Positions 1 through 8,573 of a stretch of 64,000 bases of DNA are shown piece by piece; positions within the stretch are counted from its first letter, which is position 1; every line of letters starts with the position of its first letter. Where the stretch lies: assembly GCF_011764485.1 (NCBI RefSeq), contig NZ_AP022848.1, positions 834,001 through 898,000 of the forward strand. The letters are read 5' to 3'. Under the pieces are notes generated by a model, which ran no database searches, was not told the origin of the DNA, and saw only the letters and a list, made by a program, of their open reading frames with translations. The translations under genes and the position numbers were made by a program. Source of the DNA: Bosea sp. ANAM02 (GTDB taxonomy: Bacteria; Pseudomonadota; Alphaproteobacteria; Rhizobiales; Beijerinckiaceae).

Positions 1-196
1 TGCCTGCCCGTTCCTCGTAGGCGGCCCGCTCGTCTTCGGCTGATAGCGTCTCCAGCTTCTCTGTTTCCGCTGACACCCCTGCTACAGTTGCTAATCCTGC
101 TACGGTTGGGGCGGCCTGAACCTGAACCGTAGCAGGATTAGCAAACGTAGCAGGGGTGTCCTCGGATACGAGATCATAGAATGGGCGATACGCCAT
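1..196 (-). CDS. Partial hypothetical protein, N-terminal 65 residues
   Basis: The reading frame starts with ATG at 196 on the minus strand and is still open at the window edge, so only the N-terminus is visible (begins MAYRPFYDLVSEDTPATF). The start codon shares one base with the TGA of the upstream DUF3987 gene, a TGATG arrangement that implies translational coupling. The segment is rich in Ala, Thr, Val and Glu and has no domain I recognise. Residues about 13-42 are encoded by a large inverted repeat (72-160), so this part of the protein may be low-complexity linker. Its function is unknown; the context suggests a gene of a mobile element. Confidence 0.6.
   Translation of the reverse strand, partial: MAYRPFYDLVSEDTPATFANPATVQVQAAPTVAGLATVAGVSAETEKLETLSAEDERAAYEERAG
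72..160. repeat. 36-base inverted repeat, 17-base loop
   Basis: The left arm 72-107 and the reverse complement of the right arm 125-160 agree at 34 of 36 positions, with the two mismatches adjacent. The loop is 108-124. Each arm carries the octamer CCTGCTAC twice, 18 bases apart (78 and 96 on the left; complement at 129 and 147 on the right). The repeat lies inside an open reading frame that stays open through both arms. Confidence 0.85.
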
Positions 197-1248
197 CACT
201 CTCCTCCATCATCGAGAAGCAGAAAACGCTTGGGCCGGGCGTTGATCTCTCGGAGCCAGCCGTGCGCCTGAAGCAGCGCCGACGCATCGTCCGCCGCCGC
301 CTTCGTCCTGGTGGCTGAAGGCCCGAACTGGAGGATGTCGCGAAAGCCGATCTCGGGCCGCTCTCGGCCCTTCAGCCAGTCGAGCAAGGTCTGAGCCCGC
401 AGCAGCTTAGGGTCGAGCCTTGAGGCGTGCGCCAGGCGAAGAGCCTCCCTGACATACCAGTCAGCCAGGGCGATACCGCAGCGCATTCCCTCCAGCTTGA
501 TCTCCTGAAGGTTCGGGTTTTCGATGGCGCTGATAACCCCGGCGATCCGAGCAGCATTCTCGGCCGCCTTCGCCGCGACATCCCGAATGATCTTCAGATC
601 GCCGTGTGCGCCACACTCTCGCTCGACGTGGTTGAAAAACTGGACCCACTCAGCCTCCGCCTCGCTCGTCATCGAGAGCGGCATCGGATCCAGTTCGTTG
701 GGCGCCCCCAGGTTGCGCGGCGCACGCTCCAGCAGCCGCAAGACTTGCTTTCCGTAGTCACCGATGGCTCGCTCGTCTTCCAGGCTGGCCTTGCGATAGA
801 TCCGCTGCCCGGCGAGGGAGACGGGAGAGGCCAGCAGCACACGCGAGAGCAATCCCTGATCGCGGAGGGTCCGATCCGAGAGAAAGCCGGCGGCAGCGTC
901 TGGCTGCACCATCAGGTGCGCGCTCAAGCGTCGGCCGGACAGGGTGGTGACGCCATCACCGGCACGGATGCGGACCGCACCGTTCCCATCCCATAGGCCG
1001 GAGAGCATCGCCGCCGTGCGCAGTCGGTTGTCATCGTTCATGCCGTGCCCGGCCGTGAACTGCCCGCCCTCCGCGCTGAATACGCCAAGGGCGCCGTGCA
1101 TCCAGCCCCAATTCTTCGTCAAGCCATCAGGCGTAACGTCGCCGCTGGTGAGGACCGGGGCAAGCGGCCGGCGCGGCTCGTCGCCAAGCTCTTCCAGACG
1201 GCTCCGGCGCTCGTCGTGGTCAATCTTGGCGTCGTTCTCGATCTTGCG
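196..1248 (-). pseudogene. DUF3987 protein (primase-like), 5' truncated by IS21
   Basis: About 350 C-terminal residues of a DUF3987-family protein remain. This family is found in phage- and plasmid-type elements, often beside or fused to primase or helicase domains. Recognisable stretches are the FSAEGGQF and GHGMNDDNRLRTAAMLSGLWDG region followed by a GRRLSAHLMVQP segment and DQGLLSRVLLASP. The family sequence begins at RKIENDAK, directly after the IS21 end at 1249; the 50 or so residues readable upstream are antisense IS sequence, not part of the protein. The N-terminal half of the gene is missing and is not found on the other side of the IS. The stop codon overlaps the start of the next gene by one base. 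Probably non-functional. Confidence 0.75.
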
Positions 1249-1359
1249 TGTGAGATCGCCTGCAATGTTGGCCCCGTGAGGGGCGGTTATCGCTTTGAAG
1301 GTTAGCCCCCCTGTTATCGGCTGCGGCTGATCCTTCCGTCTTTTCGGAAGGGTCCGGGG

Positions 1360-2886
1360 ATGACGGGTGTGGAGACGATCGGTCGGATCCGGTTCGAGCA
1401 TTTCCAGAACGGCAAGGGGATCAAGCGGATCGCGCGGGAACTCGGCCTCGCGCGCGACACGGTTCGCAAAGTGCTCCGCTCCGGCGCGACCGAGTTCATC
1501 TACAAGCGCGAGGTCCAGCCGCGGCGGAAGCTTGGAGCCTGGGTCGATACGCTGACGGCGATCCTCGAGGCCGAAGACCGGCTGCCGCGGCGCGAGCGAC
1601 GCTCAACGATCCGGCTGTTCGAGGAGCTGCGCGGGCGCGGCTACGACGGAGCCCATGACAGCGTCCATCGGTTCGTGAAGGCCTGGCGTGCCGATCGCGC
1701 CCGGCTGCCGGCGCAGGCCTTCATTCCGCTGCGCTTCGATCCCGGCGAGGCCTATCAGTTTGACTGGAGCCACGAGGCGATCGAACTCCACGGGCTGCCC
1801 GTGGTGGTGAAGGTCGCCCAGATGCGACTGGCCTATAGCCGGATGCCGATCGTGCGCGCCTATTTCCGCGAGACGCAGGAGATGGTCTTCGACGCGCATG
1901 ACAAGGCCTTCGCCTTCTATGGCGGGGTCTGTCGGCGCGGCATCTACGACAACATGAAGACCGCGGTGGAGACCGTCTTCGTCGGCCGCGCCCGGGAGTA
2001 CAACCGGCGCTTCCTTCAGCTCTGCTCGCATCACCTCGTCGAGCCGGTGGCCTGCACGCCGGCGGCCGGCTGGGAGAAGGGCCAGGTCGAGAACCAGGTC
2101 GGCACGATCCGCGATTTGCTGTTCCGCCCGCGACCGAAGGTGAAGACGCTCGACGAGTTGAACGCCTGGCTCGCCGACCAATGTGTCGCCTACGCTCGGC
2201 GGGCCAAGCATCCCGAGTTCCGCGATCGGTCTGTCATTGAGGTCTTCGAGGAGGAGAAGGCGCGGCTGATGCCGTATCTGGGCCCCTTCGCCGGCTTCGT
2301 CGAGAAGCCGATGCGGGCGACCACGACCTGCCTGATCACGCATGATCGCAACAAGTACAGCGTCGATGCCCGAGCCGCCGGCCGCGCCGTGCTAGTGCGC
2401 GCCTATGCCGACCGGATCGTTGTGTTGCTCGATGGCGAGACGGTCGCCGACCATCCCCGCAGCTTCAAGCGCGATCAGGTCGTCTATGATCCCTGGCACT
2501 ATCTGCCGGTGCTGATGCGCAAGCCGGGTGCTCTACGCAATGGCGCGCCGTTCAAGGACTGGGATTTGCCGGCGCCGCTCACCGTGGTGCGTGAGAAGCT
2601 GCGGCGTCATGTCGATGGTGACCGTCAGTTTGTGAAGATCCTCGGCCGCGTCCCCGAGGACGGCATTGCCGCTGTGGCGGAGGCCTGCACCGAGGCGCTC
2701 GCGGCCGGCATCGCCAGCGGCGACGTCGTCATCGCGATCCTGGCGCGCCGTCGCCAGCCGCCTGTTCCAGCCAGCATCACCACACCCAACGCCCTCAGGC
2801 TCAAGACCGAGCCGGTCGCCGACTGCGCCCGATACGACAACCTGCGCAAGAGAAGGGAAGCCTCGCCATGGAACGCCACCAACTGA
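1360..2886 (+). CDS. istA: IS21-family transposase IstA
   Basis: The 508-residue protein is the DDE transposase of IS21 elements and catalyses strand cleavage and transfer with IstB as ATP-dependent helper. An N-terminal helix-turn-helix lies at about 17-40 ([19 protein letters not shown]). The catalytic core shows D135 in FDWSHE, D197 in YDNMK and E244 in GQVENQV, matching the DDE triad. A C-terminal Mu-transposase-like beta-barrel region follows (about 330-400). Length is normal and there is no internal stop, so it is likely functional. It ends 19 bases inside istB. Confidence 0.93.
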   Translation: MTGVETIGRIRFEHFQNGKGIKRIARELGLARDTVRKVLRSGATEFIYKREVQPRRKLGAWVDTLTAILEAEDRLPRRERRSTIRLFEELRGRGYDGAHDSVHRFVKAWRADRARLPAQAFIPLRFDPGEAYQFDWSHEAIELHGLPVVVKVAQMRLAYSRMPIVRAYFRETQEMVFDAHDKAFAFYGGVCRRGIYDNMKTAVETVFVGRAREYNRRFLQLCSHHLVEPVACTPAAGWEKGQVENQVGTIRDLLFRPRPKVKTLDELNAWLADQCVAYARRAKHPEFRDRSVIEVFEEEKARLMPYLGPFAGFVEKPMRATTTCLITHDRNKYSVDARAAGRAVLVRAYADRIVVLLDGETVADHPRSFKRDQVVYDPWHYLPVLMRKPGALRNGAPFKDWDLPAPLTVVREKLRRHVDGDRQFVKILGRVPEDGIAAVAEACTEALAAGIASGDVVIAILARRRQPPVPASITTPNALRLKTEPVADCARYDNLRKRREASPWNATN

Positions 2887-3596
2887 TCGAGGCGATGACC
2901 AGCCTCAAGCTCTACGGCATGCGCGCCAGCTTCGACGAGATCGCCGGCAAAGGCCTGAACCGCCGCGAGGAGATCTATCCCCTGCTGGCGAGCCTGATCC
3001 GCGCGGAGCTGACCCATCGCCAGTCGCGTTCAATCAACTATCGCATCAGCGGCGCCAGATTCCCGGTTCTGAAGGATCTCGATGCCTTCATCTTCGACGA
3101 CACGCCGGTGGACGAGGGACACATCCGCGAGCTCGCCACCGGCGAGTTCATCGACGCCAGGCGCAATCTCATCCTGATCGGCGGCACCGGAACGGGAAAG
3201 ACCCATCTCGCCATCGCGATCGCCGCCGCCGTCATCCGGGCGCGCGCCCGCGGCCGCTTCTTCAACCTCGTCGACCTGGTCAATCAGCTCGAACAGGAGA
3301 AGGCCGCCGGCAAGAGCGGACGCATCGTCGAAGCCCTGCTGCGCCAGGATCTCGTCGTCATCGACGAGCTCGGCTATCTGCCCTTCAGTCAGGCCGGCGC
3401 GCAGTTGCTCTTCCACCTGATCAGCAAGCTCTACGAGAACACCTCGATCATCATCACCACCAATCTCGCCTTCGCCGACTGGCCCCAGATTTTCACCGAC
3501 GCCAAGATGACGACTGCGATGTTGGATCGGCTCACGCATCACTGCGACATCATTGAGACCGGCAACGAGAGTTGGCGCTTCAAGAACCGCGCCTGA
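2868..3596 (+). CDS. istB: IS21-family helper ATPase IstB
   Basis: The 242-residue AAA+ protein is the DnaC-like ATPase that assembles on target DNA and stimulates IstA. The Walker A motif GGTGTGKT is at 105-112 and the Walker [11 protein letters not shown] is near 159-168; the C-terminus contains the sensor-like TTNLAF and LTHHCDIIE segments usual in IstB. The start ATG follows an AGGGAAG ribosome-binding sequence and overlaps the end of istA, the standard coupled arrangement. It appears full length. Confidence 0.93.
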   Translation: MERHQLIEAMTSLKLYGMRASFDEIAGKGLNRREEIYPLLASLIRAELTHRQSRSINYRISGARFPVLKDLDAFIFDDTPVDEGHIRELATGEFIDARRNLILIGGTGTGKTHLAIAIAAAVIRARARGRFFNLVDLVNQLEQEKAAGKSGRIVEALLRQDLVVIDELGYLPFSQAGAQLLFHLISKLYENTSIIITTNLAFADWPQIFTDAKMTTAMLDRLTHHCDIIETGNESWRFKNRA

Positions 3597-3751
3597 ACGC
3601 TCCCGAGACCTTCGCGAGCTGGACGCCGAAATCGCCCCGGCCCAGCAACCCTGACCAGCTCAGCCGGGGCGATCCCGGCACGTCCGACCAGGCTTGCAGG
3701 GGGGCTAGCCTTCAATGCGATAAGGGGGCTGCCCTTCAACGCGATTTGACA

Positions 3752-3916
3752 CCTCTTGTTCTTGCGCTTCCCCGCGTCCTTGAACTCCATCGACAGACGG
3801 GTCTTACCGGTTCGGTTGTAAGCGTAGATCAATAGCAGAGAGGCGGGTCCTGTGGGATTGTTCAGATCGTCACGAAGCCGGGCCACCAGGCTTTTCAGGT
3901 TCTTGTAGGTGCTCAT
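3752..3916 (-). pseudogene. N-terminal stub of a P-loop ATPase gene, cut by IS21
   Basis: The first 55 codons of an ATPase gene remain (starts MSTYKNLKSL). The P-loop-like segment YAYNRTGKTRLSMEF is at about 31-45. The authentic sequence stops at KNKR, exactly where the IS21 right end begins at 3751; the rest of the readable frame is IS sequence. The ATG overlaps the end of hsdS by four bases (ATGA), so the gene was the third member of an hsdR-hsdS-ATPase operon. From memory, proteins with this N-terminus accompany some type I restriction loci; that link is recalled, not demonstrated here. The C-terminal part, including any Walker B motif, is absent, so no function is expected. Confidence 0.65.
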
Positions 3917-5180
3917 GCGCCAGCTTCCCCAACCTGGGGGAAAAGCTGCTGCATCAGGCCCTTCTTGTGGGTCTTGAGGGTGTCGAGCTTTCGGACCTCG
4001 GCGGCGATCAGGTCGTCAAATGAGCTGAGGCAGTCGCCGATGCGCTGTTGTTCGCGGGGCGATGGCAGTAGCATCTCAATTTTAACAAGATCCGACTTTT
4101 TTACGTGGACGAACGAAGATTTGAACCCATGCGTCCGTCTTGCGATTTCTTCTTCAACCCTCGTAAGGACCAGTAACGCGAACTGTAATATGACCTGCTG
4201 CTCATCCATCAGCACCTTGTAAATATGCTGATTCAAGACGCCAGATGGGCCATTCCAAATACGGGCACCGAAAGACGAACCCAGCGTTCCAGACCAAGCA
4301 AATAGTAAATCTCCTGGTTCGACGCGGTTTCGTTCTGGCACTGGCTCTTGGGAGTAGTTGAACTCAGCGGACGGGTCGTTCAGATTCTGGATGCGGATGA
4401 TTGGAGTCCCGCTCGTTTGCCAATCCTCAGGCTTGAAGGCGCATCCGTTAATTAGGCTAAACATCTCTCCAATCGTCCGAACCTCCCACTCACCCGCCCC
4501 CTCGAACTCGGGGAAGCGGAGACGGGGCTTGGTTTCGCCCTCTTTGGGAAAAAGCTGCTGCATCAGGCCCTTCTTTTGAGCCGTCAGCGTCTCCACCTTC
4601 CGTCCCTGCGCGGCAGCCAGCGCGTCCGCAGAATCCAGGCATTCGGCGATCTTTTGCTGCTCAGCGAGGGTTGGAAGATGGGTGCGCCACTCGCAGAGCT
4701 TACTGAAATACAGTCTGGTCCGCGTACCGCCCGCCTTCTGCGAAAAAGCGAAATGCTTGAATTCGTCACCCTCGTTCAATAATTCGAGTAGAAATTTTGA
4801 ATTGAGCCCGACCGTTTCAAAGACAGGATACTCTTTGCTTACAGCAACTTCGCCGCCTGTATCATTGATGTTAAACTTGAAGGTGCATCGTCGCTCATGT
4901 GACGATAAACGAAGCAACCGGGTGGCACCACGCCATAGTCGTTGTTGTTCTGAAGGACCCTACCATCGAAGTATGCGTCCTGGCGCCGTAGCCCTTCTCT
5001 AGTTGAGCTGAAGACAGGCAGTGTGGTGGTTGATGGAGCTCGCCCACTGCTGTCTCTCAAGAATGAGGCCAAACGCTTGTATTCCCACCCCTGAGCTGCC
5101 TGAAACTCCGGAAACCGCAGCTTTGGCACCAATCCCGCCCGTCCGCCCGCCTCGGCTGATGATTTCCCCTTACTGCTCAT
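3913..5180 (-). pseudogene. hsdS: Type I restriction specificity subunit, single frameshift
   Basis: HsdS recognises the bipartite target for a type I restriction-modification complex. Two target-recognition domains are each followed by a conserved helical spacer: EQQKIAECLDSADAL...GLMQQLFP and EQQRIGDCLSSFDDL...GLMQQLFP. The frame breaks near 4886: the first part (from ATG at 5180) reads through VYRHMSDDA, and the continuation FKFNINDTGGEVAVSKEYPVF lies in another frame. The locus is 1268 bases, one short of a multiple of three, and restoring a single G in the GATG(G)CACC context joins the halves into about 422 residues, a normal HsdS length. The start overlaps the hsdR stop by 11 bases. The lesion could be natural or a base-calling error. 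Confidence 0.85.
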
Positions 5181-8100
5181 AAGCGCTCAGCCCCGAAATT
5201 TCGCGCCCAGCGGCCCGCTTGAGCAGCAACGGCATCAGGTCGGCCATCAGGTCCAGTTCCTTGACCCGCCGCGTCTTCCAGTTCAGGCCTAGAGGTTCCA
5301 TCAGGTCGGTAAGCGCCTCGCCGTCAAAGATCATGCGTTGCAGGATGGTATCGACAAAGCCTTGCAGCGCTTCGGTGGCCAGCCCGTGCTTGCCCGCGAT
5401 GCCCGCCAATTCCGCCGCGTTCTTCTCTGTCTTGAAGCGGCTATAGCCATCGCGGATCGCCTTTTCGCTTAAACCCTCGCCCGCCTTCAGGGTGTTGATA
5501 TAGGCGGCGATGTCCTCGCGCTCGTCCATGAACTTGGCATCGGACTGGATCAGGCCGATCAGCTCTGCGCGGCTCATCTTCTGCTTGCCGGGCGCGCTTT
5601 CCGAATAGCGAGCGATCAGGCCCATGATGTAGTCGTAGTCGATGACGGCCGATGCGAAGAGAACGAACTCGAAATCAAGCTGGTCGGCATCCTGGCTGGG
5701 CTTTCCGTCGCCCTGATCTCCGCCCTTGCCCTGTTGCGCCCGCAAGCGTTGGGCGGTTTCCAGATAGGCGCCGCGAAACCCAAGCAGGTTATCGCGCGGC
5801 AAGACCTGTTCGATGTCGGTGCGGTTCTCGTCCGTCAGATCGGTGTACTGATCGAGCTGGGTTTTGAGCCGCTGGACCTCCTTGAAATGCTCGATGAAGG
5901 TCGCGCGGGCCGCGTCGCCCTTGAGGTTCGACACGGCATACGGGGCGCAGTCGAGGCCCTGCGACTTCATGAATGTGTCGAGCTTTTGGACGGCAATTTC
6001 CAGTTTCTGGATGACCACGGGGGCCTTGTCCACCAGCCAGATCTCACGGGCCTTCTCGGCGGCGGCTTCGCCGGAGAATAGGGCGATGGCGGCATCGACC
6101 GCGCCCTGCTGCTGCCGGAAGTCAAGAATATTGCCGTAGGGCTTGGTGGCGTTCAGCACCCGATTGGTGCGCGAGAAGGCCTGGATCAGTCCGTGATGCT
6201 TAAGGTTCTTGTCGACGTAAAGCGTGTTCAGGAACTTGGAATCAAAGCCAGTGAGCAGCATGTCAACGACGATGGTGATGTCGATTTTGTGGTGTGGCAC
6301 ATTCGGGTAGGCTTTCCGTAGATCAGCTTCGGGCCACTGCTGGTCTTTGATACGTTTCTGTACGTCCTGATAATACAGGTCGAATTCGCCGATCTTGTGG
6401 TTAGTGCCATAATCGGCGTTGTAGTCCACGAGGATAGCCTTCAGGGCTTCTTTCTTTTTCTCCGGATCGACGGCGTTGTCTTCCTTCTCCTGCGGCAAGT
6501 CTTCCTGAATCTGCTTCACGTCAGGATCGCCGTCGGCCGGCGGGGAGAAGACGCACACGACGTTCAACGGCAGGAAGTTGGGATCGGCGACCTGCTTCTC
6601 GGCCTGCATGGTCTTGAAGAGGGTGTGATACTCGATTGCGTCACTAATCGACGAGGTGGCGAGCAAGGCATTGAACCGGCGCTGACCAGTTGCCGCGTCG
6701 TGCTTGGCCAGGATCGCCTCGATGACCGCCCGCTTGGCCAGCGGCTCGCCCGGCCTGGGCAGGGTCTTGCCCTGCGGCTTGAAGTAATCGACGTGGAAAC
6801 GAAGGACGTTTCCGTCTTCGATGGCATGGGTGATCGTGTAGGTGTGAAGTCGCTGCTGGAAGAGGTCCTCCGTCGTCTTCATGCTGGCCTGGCTGTCTTC
6901 GATCTTTTGCTGTGCAGCGTTCTGATCGAAGATGGGCGTTCCGGTGAAGCCGAAGAGTTGGGCGCGCGGGAAGAACTGCTTGATTGCCTTGTGGTTCTCG
7001 CCGAACTGGGACCGGTGGCATTCGTCGAAGATGAAGGCGATGCGCTTGTCGCGCAGGGGTTCCAGCTGTTCCTTGAAGCTCTTCTTACCGTCTTTCTTCT
7101 GCTGCTTGTTGCGCTTGCTGTTTTCGTCCAGCGCGAGCCCCAGCTTCTGGATCGTGCAGACAATGACCTTGTCGGCGTAGTCGTCCGAAAGGAGGCGTCG
7201 CACTAGGGAGGCGGTGTTGGTGTTTTCCTCGACGCAGCCTTCCTGAAATTTGTTGAACTCCTCGCGCGTCTGCCGATCCAGATCCTTGCGGTCCACGACG
7301 AAAAGGCACTTCTCGATGTCAGGATTGTCCTTCAGCAGCGTTGACGCCTTGAAGGAGGTAAGCGTCTTGCCGCTGCCAGTCGTGTGCCAGATGTAGCCGT
7401 TGCCGCAGTCCTGGGCGATCGAGTCGACAATCGCCTTCACCGCGTAGACCTGATACGGCCGCATCATCAGAAGTTTCTGCTCGCTTGCGACTAGAACCAT
7501 GTATCGGCTGATCGTCTGGCCAAGAGTGCACTTGGCGAGGAAGGTCTCTGCAAAACTGTCGAGGTGAACAACCTTCTTGTTGCCTAGATCGGCAAATTCG
7601 TAGACCGGCAGAAAGCGCTCTTCAGCATTGAATGCGAAATGCCGCGCGTTGTTGTTCGCAAAATAGAATGTTCGATCTCGATTGCTAACGATGAAAATTT
7701 GTAGAAAGCATAGGATGGTCTTGGTGTAGCCATTCCCAGGATCATTTTTGTATTCGACGATCTGCTCCATGGCACGCCGGGGGCTTATGCCGAGAGTTTT
7801 CAGTTCGATCTGAACGACCGGTACCCCATTGATCAGGAGAATGACGTCATAGCGATGGTGGCTGTTGTCGGTGTTGATACGGAGCTGATTGACCAACTCG
7901 AAGGAATTTTTGCACCAATCCCTGATGTTGACGAGCGTGTAGTTGAGTGGCGTACCGTCATCACGAATGAAGCTATTGCGCTCGCGCAGCGTGCGTGAGG
8001 CTGTGAAAACGTCGGGCGTGACAATTTCGTCTAGAAGCCGGGCGAACTCGGTGTCCGTAAGGCGAACGCGGTTCAGCGCTTCGAACTTCTGCCGAAAATT

Positions 8101-8310
8101 CTGCTCCAGCGAAGTGCGGTCACGGATGTCCGCGCGATACTCATATTTCAGATCCTGCAATCTAGTTACGAGCGACTGCTCCAAGGCGCGTTCGAATATG
8201 TTCATAGTTAGAGCATCGCTCCACAGCCTCTGACAGAGCATCAGTGAATCAGCTTCTGACACGTGTATCGGTGATTTGTCAGGAAGGGGAGCCTGGCTTT
8301 GGTCTGCCAA
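5170..8310 (-). CDS. hsdR: Type I restriction enzyme endonuclease/translocase subunit
   Basis: The 1046-residue HsdR cleaves unmethylated DNA after ATP-driven translocation and works only in a complex with HsdM and HsdS. The N-terminal PD-(D/E)xK nuclease shows D155 (HRYDVILL), E169 and K171 (IELKT). Helicase motif I is TTGSGKT at 310-316, motif II is DECH at 429-432 and motif III is GFTGTP near 454-459. The C-terminal half contains the usual motif VI-like QAFSRTNRV segment. A second possible start is Met36 (MNIFERALEQ). The gene is intact, but hsdS downstream is frameshifted and no hsdM lies in the window, so HsdR has no visible functional partners here. Confidence 0.93.
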   Translation of the reverse strand: MADQSQAPLPDKSPIHVSEADSLMLCQRLWSDALTMNIFERALEQSLVTRLQDLKYEYRADIRDRTSLEQNFRQKFEALNRVRLTDTEFARLLDEIVTPDVFTASRTLRERNSFIRDDGTPLNYTLVNIRDWCKNSFELVNQLRINTDNSHHRYDVILLINGVPVVQIELKTLGISPRRAMEQIVEYKNDPGNGYTKTILCFLQIFIVSNRDRTFYFANNNARHFAFNAEERFLPVYEFADLGNKKVVHLDSFAETFLAKCTLGQTISRYMVLVASEQKLLMMRPYQVYAVKAIVDSIAQDCGNGYIWHTTGSGKTLTSFKASTLLKDNPDIEKCLFVVDRKDLDRQTREEFNKFQEGCVEENTNTASLVRRLLSDDYADKVIVCTIQKLGLALDENSKRNKQQKKDGKKSFKEQLEPLRDKRIAFIFDECHRSQFGENHKAIKQFFPRAQLFGFTGTPIFDQNAAQQKIEDSQASMKTTEDLFQQRLHTYTITHAIEDGNVLRFHVDYFKPQGKTLPRPGEPLAKRAVIEAILAKHDAATGQRRFNALLATSSISDAIEYHTLFKTMQAEKQVADPNFLPLNVVCVFSPPADGDPDVKQIQEDLPQEKEDNAVDPEKKKEALKAILVDYNADYGTNHKIGEFDLYYQDVQKRIKDQQWPEADLRKAYPNVPHHKIDITIVVDMLLTGFDSKFLNTLYVDKNLKHHGLIQAFSRTNRVLNATKPYGNILDFRQQQGAVDAAIALFSGEAAAEKAREIWLVDKAPVVIQKLEIAVQKLDTFMKSQGLDCAPYAVSNLKGDAARATFIEHFKEVQRLKTQLDQYTDLTDENRTDIEQVLPRDNLLGFRGAYLETAQRLRAQQGKGGDQGDGKPSQDADQLDFEFVLFASAVIDYDYIMGLIARYSESAPGKQKMSRAELIGLIQSDAKFMDEREDIAAYINTLKAGEGLSEKAIRDGYSRFKTEKNAAELAGIAGKHGLATEALQGFVDTILQRMIFDGEALTDLMEPLGLNWKTRRVKELDLMADLMPLLLKRAAGREISGLSAYEQ

Positions 8311-8573
8311 TGCAGTCTCAACGCGAAGCTGAGACGGGATTGCAACTGATCGATTAACGTGATCGGCAGGCGGGCAGTCGGCTATCGCAATACGCTTGGA
8401 GCGCCGCCGCCTGATGGCTGCTGCCCATACGCCCCATAGCCAAGATGCCGGCCCATACTAATCGGCACCTATGGATCGAGAGGCGAAGCGAGCAAAGAGC
8501 TTGAAAAATTAGCCTATGGCCCTGAGCCTCGGTAGTAGACGGGTAAGAACGTAATTTTCGGGGGCGAATCACG
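8311..8573. promoter_or_regulatory. Divergent promoter region between hsdR and mcrB
   Basis: The 263-base gap separates two divergently transcribed restriction genes. Close to the hsdR start is a small inverted repeat GTCTCA (8315-8320) / TGAGAC (8330-8335), followed by TGATCGATTAACGTGATCGG near 8347-8366 with two TGATCG copies. These could be an operator, but no regulator gene is adjacent. No convincing sigma-70 hexamers stand out. Confidence 0.35.

Larger units (their letters stand above)
1249..3751 (+). mobile_element. IS21-family insertion sequence, complete
   Basis: The element is 2503 bases, the usual IS21 size, and carries istA and istB in overlapping frames. The ends are imperfect inverted repeats: 1249 begins TGTGAGATCGCC and the complement of the right end at 3751 begins TGTCAAATCGCG. 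A second internal copy of the terminal repeat is clearer: left ttatcgctttgaaggttag near 1282-1300, matched in the complement of the right end near 3703-3722 with two mismatches, both followed by CCCCCCTG. Multiple terminal repeats are typical of IS21. No direct repeat abuts both ends. The left end interrupts a DUF3987 gene and the right end a different gene (ATPase). Confidence 0.85.

Noticed and set aside
72..160. Replication origin with iterons
   Set aside because: The octamers are arranged as an inverted repeat within an open coding frame; there is no AT-rich tract or replication initiator next to them.
1242..3766. Direct repeat TCTTGCG at 1242-1248 and 3760-3766 as IS21 target duplication
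   Set aside because: The right copy is eight bases away from the IS end defined by the TGTCAA terminal repeat, and both flanking genes continue up to the inverted repeats. It is more likely chance similarity.
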